Source: Terebella lapidaria (lineage: Eukaryota; Annelida; Polychaeta; Terebellida; Terebellidae). Taken from it: a DNA stretch of 64,000 nt. The stretch covers positions 662,001 through 726,000 of the forward strand of contig OX424557.1 in assembly GCA_949152475.1 (NCBI GenBank). The letters run 5' to 3'. Under the pieces are notes generated by a model that saw only the letters and a list, made by a program, of their open reading frames with translations, ran no database searches and had not been told where the DNA came from. Of the stretch, positions 57,801-64,000 are shown piece by piece. How positions within the stretch are numbered: position 1 is the first letter of the stretch; every line of letters begins with the position of its first letter. A program made the position numbers and the translations under genes.

Positions 57801-59694
57801 CTCAATAAACACCTCATCTTCCAAGTTATCCTCAATCTGTATCTCAATGACTTTGCACTGCACAGCTTCCATGATTTCACTTCTACTGATTTTTATAAAC
57901 TTTTACTTCTGTAAGCCACTGAGCAGATTGAATTTACTGGCTACTGTCCTCAGCTGACCTGTCCGATCTGTGAGTCCATGGACAATCACACCTTGAGCTC
58001 GAGTACAGGAGCGTACAATAATTTATAACGCCAGATAATGACGGCGACTTCAGCAAACATAATAATCCCATGACCTAGCATCTTGGCTCAGAACGTGAGC
58101 AAACATAGGTGTCTGATAGAAGCGACAAGATTGTAAAATACACTACAACAGCCTAAATAAACAGCTGATATAAAGCACAGCAAATTTCTTAACAGTATCA
58201 TATTGGGATATTCAACAAAATTTATAATTTTCCCCTAATACTATAATATGATTATGGGAGATGGAAAATCTTGCATACATGCAAATTGCACAATATTTGT
58301 CTGTACTTTCATACCCAACATGATTACCTTGCCCATTATGCTCACGATCACGGAAACAGTTCAGCTACATTGCGCTGGTAATTTACTGTGTGTTCAATGA
58401 GGCGTGACGCGTACACGTGTTCAGTGAAGCGTGAAGACAGGTTAGACATCAGATGTCAAGTCTGTATGCAGGTAATGTCGTGTGTGAGGGAGGGGAGGGG
58501 GGGGGGGGTGGGTGAGGGGGGAGGGGAGCGATGCCAAGTCACTGGTCTAGCAGAGTCTATATCCGGAGAACCAGCATAATGATCCGAGAATGTTGTTGAA
58601 TGAATAGTTTTCAAAGTTTTTGCACGATACAAAACTTCCTGCTTCCGATATTTTACATTTTTTTGGTGATTTAATCTACATTGTATTGTTTGGTTTGTTT
58701 ATATCAAACTTAAGCTGACTGCAATCGAAAGAATCACATTAACATACATGTATATATTTCCTGCAAGCCATACAATATATATATACTTGGAGTATGATAC
58801 AAGTCAAGTTGAGCAGTGTACTACAACTTTTGGTCAGTATAAAATTTTATGATTCACAAAGTATAGTATTCTGCAAATGCACATATCGCCAAATCATCAT
58901 ACACCTGTAAATTATTTGTCAGACAATGACAGAATTACCATGGTTACTGATGCCCTGCAAGTCACTCATATTGAAACATCGGAACACTGGATTACATTTA
59001 GCTGTGTAGAAGTCCTGAACAGTGTACAGTCTAAAGTTCTTGCCGTCTGTATCTGTGCTGTCATGTTTTTGTGTAGATTTGGAGTAGTTTGTGTACAAAC
59101 AACTGCAGACTGCTCCAGAGATCGAAACATTCCAGCAGCCTGCTAGAATAACTCAACCCCCCACCCATTCCACCCGGCTGACACAGCCCTAGGGTCAACA
59201 AGGGCATCATTACAACATAACAACCGACATTACCACACATACTGACACGCTCACTCGGGTGTTACAGCGACCAGACTTGCTGGATGGTTTCCTCATCATC
59301 AAACCTCACCAGAGGATCATGTACACTTCCTGGATAACACTGGTCACGCTGGTGGTCATCACGATACCTTTCTTCCCGGAATTACCAGTAAGTATAAGGT
59401 ATATTCTCTAGAATTGCCTGCTGTACGATTGCTTCAAGTCTTACCATCCGAGCACTCGCTCTTTTGCTGATACTCCGCTTCATGCAAATACTGCTCATCC
59501 TGAGGGTACTCCTGGTACTGGTTGTCATGGTGATACTCAGTGTCCTGGCCCTCGTAGTCCACCCAGGCAACGGGGAAGTCTTTATCATAGATCTGCTTCT
59601 CGTCGTACAGGTTAGAATCCATCCTGCCAGCCAGCACGGTGACGTCAATCACAGGTCTTGGGCGAGATTCAGGTACACGCTGAGGTAACGTCAT
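36699..59694 (-). CDS. MISP / AKAP2-like actin-associated protein, 4 coding exons (764 aa)
   Basis: Exons join 59694..59445, 52554..52097, 40393..38988 and 36879..36699. The junctions are phase 1, 0 and 2, all with GT donors and AG acceptors, totalling 2295 nt including TGA. The protein is acidic/basic coiled-coil-rich with repeats of the IEREIRxxxEREExLRxxR type at about residues 126-144, 208-226, 259-278, 346-364, 484-506, 556-571 and 689-705. The copy ETPIEREMRLVREREEELR (484-502) is nearly the hallmark of vertebrate MISP and of the AKAP2 C-terminal domain. Those proteins bundle actin and act at the cell cortex and spindle; the same role here is inference. There is no signal peptide. The ATG at 59694 is preceded by an in-frame TAG that could instead be a splice acceptor, so more 5' exons are possible. 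Confidence 0.75.
37604..38838 (+). mobile_element. Helentron-like element, subfamily 2 (in the last intron)
   Basis: The 5' end is AGCACC-AAG-GGTGCT hairpin, then GTAGCTTACCGGC. The 3' end is AGCTTATCGGCCC-AAA-GGGCCGGTAAGCT followed by AAAAA. The interior has two ATGGCCGCCACACGC modules, poly-T/poly-A runs, CAAGATCATTGAAGGTCAAA receptor-like sites and an ACGAACGACGGACGAC microsatellite. There is no satellite core and no ORF. The ends are complementary to each other as in subfamily 1, but with changed bases on both sides. Confidence 0.55.
38988..40393 (-). CDS. MISP/AKAP2-like gene, large central exon
   Basis: The acceptor GATTCCAG ends at 40394 and the donor CTCAG|GTAACC is at 38988/38987. 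The exon is open for 468 codons plus two bases (residues 237-705). It begins EDEQSEFERQEKEHERVLAH and carries the Thr-rich segment TVTVTTTTVT, then VITYEEALKTKSHEGEG, the family core ETPIEREMRLVREREEELR, PDDIVEIKEI, and YKRGDEGDGKFMQKLASGRL. It ends with IEQELREMREREDELR. Codon use is GC-rich and the frame is unbroken, unlike all neighbouring repeats. This is the best-supported coding sequence of the window. Confidence 0.9.
40394..42017. other. intron sequence, nothing recognised
   Basis: AT-rich sequence between the large exon and the small inverted-repeat element at 42022. Short frames on both strands have no domain, no splice support and no repeat match in the window. Confidence 0.5.
42022..42438. 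mobile_element. 417-bp inverted-repeat element (MITE) flanked by TTAA
   Basis: The left arm contains GGTAGTCCGCTCCAAACAG, TATTTTATAGGGTAACTGAT, CTGAAAAGAAAATAGGGGGT and CACTGT. The right arm is the inverted, diverged counterpart: CGGTGACCCCCTATTTTCTT, AATCAGTTACTCTATAAAAC and CTGTTTGTAGCATACTACG. The arms are about 160-170 bp each around an AT-rich centre. TTAA lies at both borders (42018-42021 and 42439-42442), the target-site type of piggyBac-like elements, though it might belong to the repeat itself. Noncoding. Confidence 0.7.
42443..44330. other. intron sequence, nothing recognised
   Basis: Mixed AT-rich sequence with CA-rich patches (for example ACACACACATACACACATAC near 44005). Frames of 60-105 codons exist on both strands without splice signals, domains or coding composition. 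Confidence 0.45.
44331..44870. repeat. 64-bp tandem repeat, about 8 copies
   Basis: The unit TTCATCCCTCATGAATATTC, ATTGATCTCTGCCTGCAGTC, CTTCCTTGCCATAGCTTCCT, CATG is repeated with scattered substitutions and small deletions. It contains the palindrome ATGAATATTCAT in every copy. Confidence 0.85.
45120..46835. repeat. 24-bp minisatellite, about 70 copies
   Basis: The unit ACCACTGTGCCAGGATATCA GCAT varies mainly between CAGGATAT, CAGCATAT and CAGGTTAT; some units lack 15-16 bp. It lies in the largest intron of the host gene. Since 24 is a multiple of three and the unit has no stop, frames of up to 650 codons are open on the plus strand (repeat HTTVPGYQ) and long ones on the minus strand (SWHSGMLI). 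These are almost certainly not genes. Confidence 0.9.
46836..48115. repeat. related minisatellite flanks (ACCAGTGTACCAGCAT units)
   Basis: From 46836 to 47327 and again from 47828 to 48115 the units become AACAGTGTACCAGCACACCA GTGTACCAGCAT and CCAGCATACCAGACTACCAG TGTACCAATGTA. They share the CCAG(C/T)(A/G)TA core with the 24-bp array and probably derive from it. The two parts are separated by an inserted element at 47328-47827. Confidence 0.8.
47328..47827. mobile_element. ~500-bp MITE-like insertion in the minisatellite
   Basis: The minisatellite is interrupted by non-repetitive sequence with inverted ends: GAGGGCACAAAATTGCC at the left and CTAATTTTGAGCCCTGG at the right. GGCTCCTAAATTTT also occurs near both ends in direct orientation. 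Because both flanks are repeat units, the target duplication cannot be told apart from the array. The terminus GAGCCCTG suggests a hAT-like non-autonomous element; this is inference. Confidence 0.5.
48120..49509. other. intron sequence around the alternative exon
   Basis: Apart from the candidate exon at 48897-49061 there is no recognisable repeat. CCATGGCAACAG near 49308 and TATAAAAG at 49320 resemble core promoter sequences in the plus orientation. The exon lies on the minus strand, so they do not explain it. Confidence 0.35.
48897..49061 (-). CDS. possible alternative first exon with a transmembrane segment (55 aa)
   Basis: A GC-rich open stretch in an otherwise AT-rich intron starts ATG at 49061 (MACIMGDSREAALTLDWELV). 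It contains the hydrophobic run AAIISSVLVCVYWVIKAC, long enough for one membrane helix, and ends DRE at a donor GGGAG|GTTTGT (48897/48896) in phase 0. The next exon downstream (40393) begins in phase 0, so joining gives about 583 residues with a membrane anchor before the coiled-coil region. The frame stays open upstream to 49142, so it could also be an internal exon. No homology is known to me. Confidence 0.35.
49510..50440. repeat. ~120-bp tandem repeats (about 6-7 copies)
   Basis: A hairpin-element-like start (ACTAGAGCAAGGACTAAGAA then AGATTACCAG, 49529) leads into units containing GACCAAAACTGCATTTCAAG, GAGCCAGATCGAACTTTTCA and CATAATATGTGCCAAACTTG. Units are moderately diverged. Confidence 0.75.
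50440..51070. repeat. ~132-bp tandem repeats (about 5 copies)
   Basis: The units begin ATCTCTACTGGACAAAACCT and contain TTGTTGAGCCCAATAATAAA, TTATTGTGGTCAATAATAGA and TTAACTTATTCGGTTACA. They directly follow the 120-bp family but are unrelated in sequence. Confidence 0.8.
51566..51594. other. perfect-stem hairpin
   Basis: GTATCCGACGAACTTCGTTCGGAGGATAC folds into a stem (GTATCC / GGATAC and CGAAC / GTTCG) with a small loop. It may be the end of an unrecognised element: the 280 bp to its left have no match in the window. The function is unknown. Confidence 0.5.
51665..52096 (+). repeat. subfamily-2 hairpin-element fragment next to an exon
   Basis: ATAGCAAGGGTGCTGTAGCT, TGCCTGCAG matches the 5' end at 37606. 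Downstream are two diverged receptor-site units (GTCAAGTTCAAAGTCACCAA and GACATGACCTTGAGGTTTAG). It ends right at the splice donor of the exon at 52097. Confidence 0.5.
52097..52554 (-). CDS. MISP/AKAP2-like gene, second coding exon
   Basis: The acceptor CTGTTACAG ends at 52555 and the donor AACAAG|GTACAT is at 52097/52096. After two bases of a split codon it encodes EGEGHTKQEIVTTTWESDTS, then SAIEREIRQVREREEQLKRE, a Pro/Ser-rich linker (LPTSPPPSTPP) and SIIEREIREQQERERTLREE, and ends LQLNK in phase 0. Two family repeats lie here, separated by about 80 residues. A diverged hairpin-element fragment lies within 30 bp of the donor side. Confidence 0.88.
53231..54945. repeat. 46-bp minisatellite, about 37 copies
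   Basis: The unit GTGGCATACCTGTGTGGCAT, GATGACTGTGGTATTATACC, TGTCCT has variants (ATTATA, ATTGTA, ATCACA) that are clustered: ATTRTA units in the left half and ATCACA units in the right. Some units lack GACT. It lies in the intron upstream (minus strand) of the exon at 52554. The repeated frames such as HRTGTIPQSSCHTGMPQDRY are by-products. Confidence 0.9.
54950..55950. other. intron sequence, nothing recognised
   Basis: Ordinary AT-rich sequence without repeats, splice-supported exons or domains. Confidence 0.5.
55953..56615. repeat. 19-bp minisatellite, about 35 copies
   Basis: The unit GTTATACAGGGTACAAGGA alternates between ATACAGGG and ATACCGGG. A variant block GATTCATACAGGGTACAAG occurs twice together with GTTTTTCCAGTACAAGGA, showing that a segment of about 240 bp was duplicated. 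Nineteen is not a multiple of three, so the 181-codon frame cycles through a 19-residue repeat and is not a gene. Confidence 0.9.
56620..57090. repeat. diverged receptor-site repeats and a C-tract
   Basis: GAAGGTCAACTTCAAGGTCA, AAGACCTTGACAATTACCAC and CACTCAAGGTCATTTAAGG recall the units at 18009-18533. They end in a run of cytosines and CCCCTCCCC (57059-57089). Confidence 0.55.
57091..59444. other. intron and upstream sequence between alternative first exons
   Basis: Apart from the exon at 57800-57872 there is only low-complexity sequence, for example a G-rich run at 58485-58530. No further phase-compatible exon was found. Confidence 0.45.
57800..57872 (-). CDS. alternative first exon of the MISP/AKAP2-like gene (24 aa)
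   Basis: The ATG at 57872 gives MEAVQCKVIEIQIEDNLEDE then VFIE and one split base, ending at a strong donor A|GTGAGT at 57800/57799. The phase (1) matches the acceptor exon at 52554, so splicing gives about 705 residues with an acidic amphipathic N-terminus instead of the Tyr/Gln-rich one. An in-frame TAA lies about ten codons upstream, and TTTATAAAAA sits 20-30 bp upstream of the ATG. The exon is too short to stand out by length; donor quality and phase are the evidence. Confidence 0.5.
59445..59694 (-). CDS. MISP/AKAP2-like gene, candidate first coding exon
   Basis: The frame begins ATG at 59694 (MTLPQRVPESRPRPVIDVTV), continues with a Tyr/Asp/Gln-rich acidic stretch (YHHDNQYQEYPQDEQYL) and ends at the donor GGATG|GTAAGA (59445/59444). 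The donor is phase 1, exactly what the exon at 52554 needs. An in-frame TAG directly precedes the ATG. It either proves a true start or is the end of an acceptor CCTGTAG, in which case the exon is internal. The short frame on the opposite strand is a shadow. Confidence 0.65.
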
Positions 59695-61734
59695 CTACAG
59701 GCCCGCGGCAGATCTCACAAATACGCTCATCCCGTCATGTGTTCCAGGAAACATGGCATTCGACACAGTTGACTCTTGATGGCAGGGAGTAATTTCAATA
59801 AAACTCAACACAATGTAACTTTTCCTTTTGCAAAGTATCCAAGGAATATCCTGTATTCAGCGTACAAGGTTTGTTGGGTGATGACAAGTCGTTTACACAT
59901 AAATATGTCTGTTCATGGGCGACTCATGCACATTACCGTCAAACATCACACCTGGGGCGCCTCACTGCGGCTATATGCAATTTGAGGCCTATTTCCGAGC
60001 TGTGGACCGAGACAGGTGGCCATCAGTGTACTTGTAGAAAACGTTGATGGGAGTCGTGTCTTGGTGGCATACCGGTATGTGACGATTCATGAGTCAATGG
60101 CAGTTGTGCAAGGGCTGGGCCGACGTTCACTCACGATGTCACAGTAGTTCACTCCTCATGATGATAATGACACCGCGGAAAACACACTTATGTCGGTCAT
60201 ATTAGTCCAAACTTGTGAAGCCTCGGACTTTCTTCAATACTGCTCTATGTCAGAAGCATCCTTTCACAACACTTTTCACATTTTAGGCACACAAAACATT
60301 TTGTTGTCACTGTGTACAGACCTCCAGGCCTCGCAGCTCAGAATTCTTAAGCGGAACCTCTTGAAAAGCCAGTCAAAGCCAGTCGCGAAACTGGCTCCAT
60401 GAATATTATAGTCCTTCAATAAACATCATGTGAATATAATTTTACAGCATTTAGAATACACGAAGCATGGAGCTGGCAGTGCCTCTTGAGTGTTTTCGTT
60501 AGATCGTCGAAACCGAGGTCGAGAAATGCTTGTGGAGCCACGGTGAGTCACTGCGTGCCTCACGTGAAACGCCACGCATCGAAAACTATGCCAACAACAC
60601 AGACTTTTTTCTGTGATTCTATTTCCTGAAGTTGTCAAGCCCTGGTCCCACGCAGCCCTTTGTTCACTGATGCGCCACATGTCTCGCCACAATTGATATT
60701 AATTCCCGTTTACCTGTCATCAACTACCCCCCCCCCCCCCCCTACCATAACACATTGTACAGGTGTCCCACCACTCAACATTCACTTCAATCACGCAAAT
60801 GGCAATTTCAGTCCAAGTTTCACCTGTCCAGCCCCCTCCCCCCATCCCCCAGCTCTATACCCCCCCCCCCCCAGCTCTATACCCCCCACCCCCCCATCCC
60901 ACCACCAGCTCCACCCCCTGCCAGCCTCCAGCTTATTGCTCTGACACCGAAGTACTGGTCATCTCACATTTACACACCTCACAAACAGCATCAAATTGAT
61001 CAACACACAAAGAATTATTTGCTCAAGCGAGACAATAGATTGCACTGCCATTCAGTGCCATTGTCTGAGCTACCACATGTATTTCATGGAGCATTTCGCG
61101 GACCAGCGCGTGTTGGATTGTTGTTAGAAAGTACCGTACAATTACCTGTGCCCTGACCAGTGTCATTCTGATAATTGGGCGCAAGCAAGTTAATGCAGAA
61201 TTTGTTATTCAGAATTTGACTTCTAACTGGTAACAATTTCCTCACGAATCAAGGTTCTAGATTTATTTTCACTTAAAAAAAAAATGTTACTGTAAATATT
61301 AGGCACGTGAAAAATTTCATGGAATGTATGAAAACACTTCTTCAAAGGAAAGTTTTATTGCAATATAATATATAACAAGATAAAATTTTATGACTTCCAG
61401 TTCAATTTGTCACACTTCACGAATGCAAGAGATATATGCAAATGTAATAGGTGGCTTGTCACATAAATCTGTGAGAAAAAACAAAAACAGACCTCAGGCC
61501 ACATTGGCTAAAACAATATATATAATGTAGGTAAGTCTTACACTTGCCAAACTTTACATGCACATGATAAATCTACAATTATAGCAACACTTGTGTATTT
61601 ATTGTCAATGAAACTACAATGTTATTTGTCTAGTTATCCCAGTGATCATATACGGGGGATACTTTTCTTTCACTCACCAGGTGGCAGCAGTGTTCTGACA
61701 CACATCTCCTGCTTCACTCACCAGGTGGCAGCAA
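59695..61734. other. upstream flank of the host gene
   Basis: C-rich runs lie at 60725-60744 and 60835-60925, mirrored by short frames full of proline that are not credible genes. There is no TATA box or CpG-rich promoter at a convincing distance from 59694. CACTCACCAGGTGGCAGCA occurs twice near 61670 and 61715, just before the 106-bp array. Confidence 0.4.
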
Positions 61735-63690
61735 CAATATATGTTGCACCTCCTGGAGGACAGGGTGTTTCCTGACACAGAAGCCTGCTGCCACGTTGCT
61801 GCTACTGTCTGTGTGTTAATCAGTGACAGTTGGACACCCGAGTCTCCATGGAAGCGGCCTGGAGGACAGGGTGTTTCCTGACACAGAAGCCTGCTGCCAC
61901 GTTGCTGCTACTGTCTGTGTGTTAATCAGGGACAGTTGGACACCCGAGTCTCCATGGAAGCGGCCTGGAGGACAGGGTGTTTCCTGACACAGAAGCCTGC
62001 TGCCACGTTGCTGCTACTGTCTGTGTGTTAATCAGGGACAGTTGGACACCCGAGTCTCCATGGAAGCGGCCTGGAGGACAGGGTGTTTCCTGACACAGAA
62101 GTCTGCTGCCACCTTGATGTTAATGTCTGTGTGTTAATCAGGGACAGTTGGACACCCGAGTCTCCATGGAAGCGGCCTGGAGGACAGGGTGTTTCCTGAC
62201 ACAGAAGTCTGCTGCCACGTTGCTGCTACTGTCTGTGTGTTAATCAGGGACAGTTGGACACCCGAGTCTCCATGGAAGCGGCCTGGAGGACAGGGTGTTT
62301 CCCGACACAGAAGTCTGCTGCCACCTTGATGTTAATGTCTGTGTGTTAATCAGGGACAGTTGGACACCCAAGTCTCCATGGAAGCGGCCTGGAGGACAGG
62401 GTGTTTCCTGACACAGAAGTCTGCTGCCACCTTGATGTTAATGTCTGTGTGTTAATCAGGGACAGTTGGACACCCGAGTCTCCATGGAAGCGGCCTGGAG
62501 GACAGGGTGTTTCCTGACACAGAAGTCTGCTGCCACGTTGCTGCTACTGTCTGTGTGTTAATCAGGGACAGTTGGACACCCGAGTCTCCATGGAAGCGGC
62601 CTGGAGGACAGGGTGTTTCCTGACACAGAAGCCTGCTGCTACCTTGCTGCTACTGGCTGTGTGTTAATCAGGGACAGTTGGACACCCGAGTCTCCATGGA
62701 AGCGGCCTGGAGGACATGGTGTTTCCTGACACAGAAGCCTGCTGCCACCTTGATGTTAATGTCTGTGTGTTAATCAGGGACAGTTGGACACCCAAGTCTC
62801 CATGGAAGCGGCCTGGAGGACAGGGTGTTTCCTGACACAGAAGCCTGCTGCTACCTTGATGTTAATGTCTGTGTGTTAATCAGGGACAGTTGGACACTCG
62901 AGTCTCCATGGAAGCGGCCTGGAGGACAGGGTGTTTCCTGACACAGAAGCCTGCTGCCACCTTGATGTTAATGTCTGTGTGTTAATCAGGGACAGTTGGA
63001 CACCCAAGTCTCCATGGAAGCGGCCTGGAGGACAGGGTGTTTCCTGACACAGAAGCCTGCTGCCACCTTGATGTTAATGTCTGTGTGTTAATCAGGGACA
63101 GTTGGACACTCGAGTCTCCATGGAAGCGGCCTGGAGGACATGGTGTTTCCTGACACAGAAGCCTGCTGCCACGTTGCTGCTACTGTCTGTGTGTTAATCA
63201 GGGTCAGTTGGACACTCGAGTCTCCATGGAAGCGGCCTGGAGGACAGGGTGTTTCCTGACACAGAAGCCTGCTGCTACCTTGATGTTAATGTCTGTGTGT
63301 TAATCAGGGTCAGTTGGACACTCGAGTCTCCATGGAAGCGGCCTGGAGGACAGGGTGTTTCCTGACACAGAAGCCTGCTGCCACCTTGATGTTAATGTCT
63401 GTGTGTTAATCAGGGACAGTTGGACACCCAAGTCTCCATGGAAGCGGCCTGGAGGACAGGGTGTTTCCTGACACAGAAGCCTGCTGCCACCTTGATGTTA
63501 ATGTCTGTGTGTTAATCAGGGACAGTTGGACACTCGAGTCTCCATGGAAGCGGCCTGGAGGACATGGTGTTTCCTGACACAGAAGCCTGCTGCCACGTTG
63601 CTGCTACTGTCTGTGTGTTAATCAGGGTCAGTTGGACACTCGAGTCTCCATGGAAGCGGCCTGGAGGACAGGGTGTTTCCATGGACAAGT
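61735..63690. repeat. 106-bp minisatellite, about 18 copies
   Basis: The unit GGAGGACAGGGTGTTTCCTG, ACACAGAAGCCTGCTGCCAC, a variable segment, CTGTGTGTTAATCAGGGACA, GTTGGACACCCGAGTCTCCA, TGGAAGCGGCCT is repeated about 18 times. The variable segment is either GTTGCTGCTACTGT or CTTGATGTTAATGT. Linked variants (CACCCGAG, CACCCAAG, CACTCGAG) form runs, and a block of three variant units appears repeated, indicating unequal exchange. Confidence 0.9.
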
Positions 63691-63779
63691 CGTCGAGCAG
63701 CTGGTGGAACTCTGAACTATATGACATGTACACACAACTCACTAGTTTGACTTTCGAATAATATGATGTCAAATGTAAT

Positions 63780-63992
63780 CTACCACATAAACTGTACATA
63801 TGAACTTTCTGCACCAATAAAGAAGTCATCTGTGAACACAATTCCCACATACTTTGCTTGGAACACATACAACTGTCCTTTGACCTCGGCATAATTCCTG
63901 AATTTACTTGAATTCCCTGCATACACATGATTCAATTTGGGGTAATATTTGCGGTAACTTGTCAATCTGTGTCGTGTTTCAAAGATAGAAAA
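63780..63992 (-). CDS. short ORF at the right edge, possible last exon of another gene
   Basis: After a TGA at 63995-63993 the minus strand is open for 70 codons to TAG (63782-63780). It contains RLTSYRKYYPKLNHVYAGNS, KFRNYAEVKGQLYVFQAKY, VGIVFTDDFFIGAESS and YVQFMW. The composition (balanced, aromatic-rich, few low-complexity runs) is more protein-like than other small frames here. A pyrimidine-poor acceptor-like CACGACACAG precedes it. I do not recognise the protein. It could be the end of an upstream gene whose other exons lie beyond 64000, or a repeat remnant. Confidence 0.3.
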   Translation of the reverse strand, partial: FSIFETRHRLTSYRKYYPKLNHVYAGNSSKFRNYAEVKGQLYVFQAKYVGIVFTDDFFIGAESSYVQFMW

Positions 63993-64000
63993 TCAGAGAC

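Noticed and set aside
60660..61156. Proline-rich ORFs
   Set aside because: They come from C-rich low-complexity sequence; no conserved feature or splice support.

Overview
The window looks like nuclear DNA from a marine invertebrate, most likely a lophotrochozoan such as a mollusc. This is an inference. It rests on one vertebrate-style intron-split gene, a very high density of nested LTR, tyrosine-recombinase and rolling-circle-like elements, and ACATGTA- and ACCGGTA-rich intergenic sequence. No bacterial operon, rRNA, tRNA or CRISPR array was recognised. About half of the window is repeat-derived.

Layout. Positions 1-2345 hold the 5' end of a minus-strand LTR retrotransposon and fragments related to it. 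Positions 2381-13567 are one copy of a dispersed repeat (called R1 here). It is split by a foldback element made of 20-bp tandem repeats (2487-3617), by an unidentified segment, and by a full-length but decayed Ty3/gypsy-type retrotransposon (4907-13493). That element carries an extra zinc-finger/coiled-coil reading frame where an env gene might sit. Positions 13568-20000 and 25100-34080 are fields of about 134-bp satellite monomers packed with nuclear-receptor-type half-sites. They alternate with modules ending in conserved hairpins, and I interpret the composites as non-autonomous Helentron/Helitron-like elements. Between them lies a minus-strand DIRS-like tyrosine-recombinase retrotransposon (about 20001-25060), itself interrupted by a 1.1-kb terminal-inverted-repeat element.

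The only convincing host gene is on the minus strand from 59694 (or alternative first exons at 57872 and 49061) to the stop at 36699. Its splice phases match at every junction. It encodes a glutamate/arginine-rich protein with repeated IERE(I/M)R...ERE(E)xLR motifs typical of the MISP / AKAP2 C-terminal family, which in vertebrates binds actin. Four exons give a predicted 764-residue protein, and two alternative first exons would give about 705 and 583 residues. The 583-residue form would have an N-terminal membrane segment.

The introns and flanks of this gene are loaded with unrelated minisatellites (periods 12/36, 64, 24, 46, 19 and 106 bp), two small inverted-repeat elements and a second subfamily of the hairpin elements. 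Several long open frames in these arrays arise because the repeat period is a multiple of three or stop-free, and I do not regard them as genes. The strongest candidates for something undescribed are three: the co-varying terminal hairpins of the satellite-bearing elements, the receptor-site satellite itself, and the accessory 3' gene of the gypsy element with what looks like its own copy of the LTR promoter architecture.
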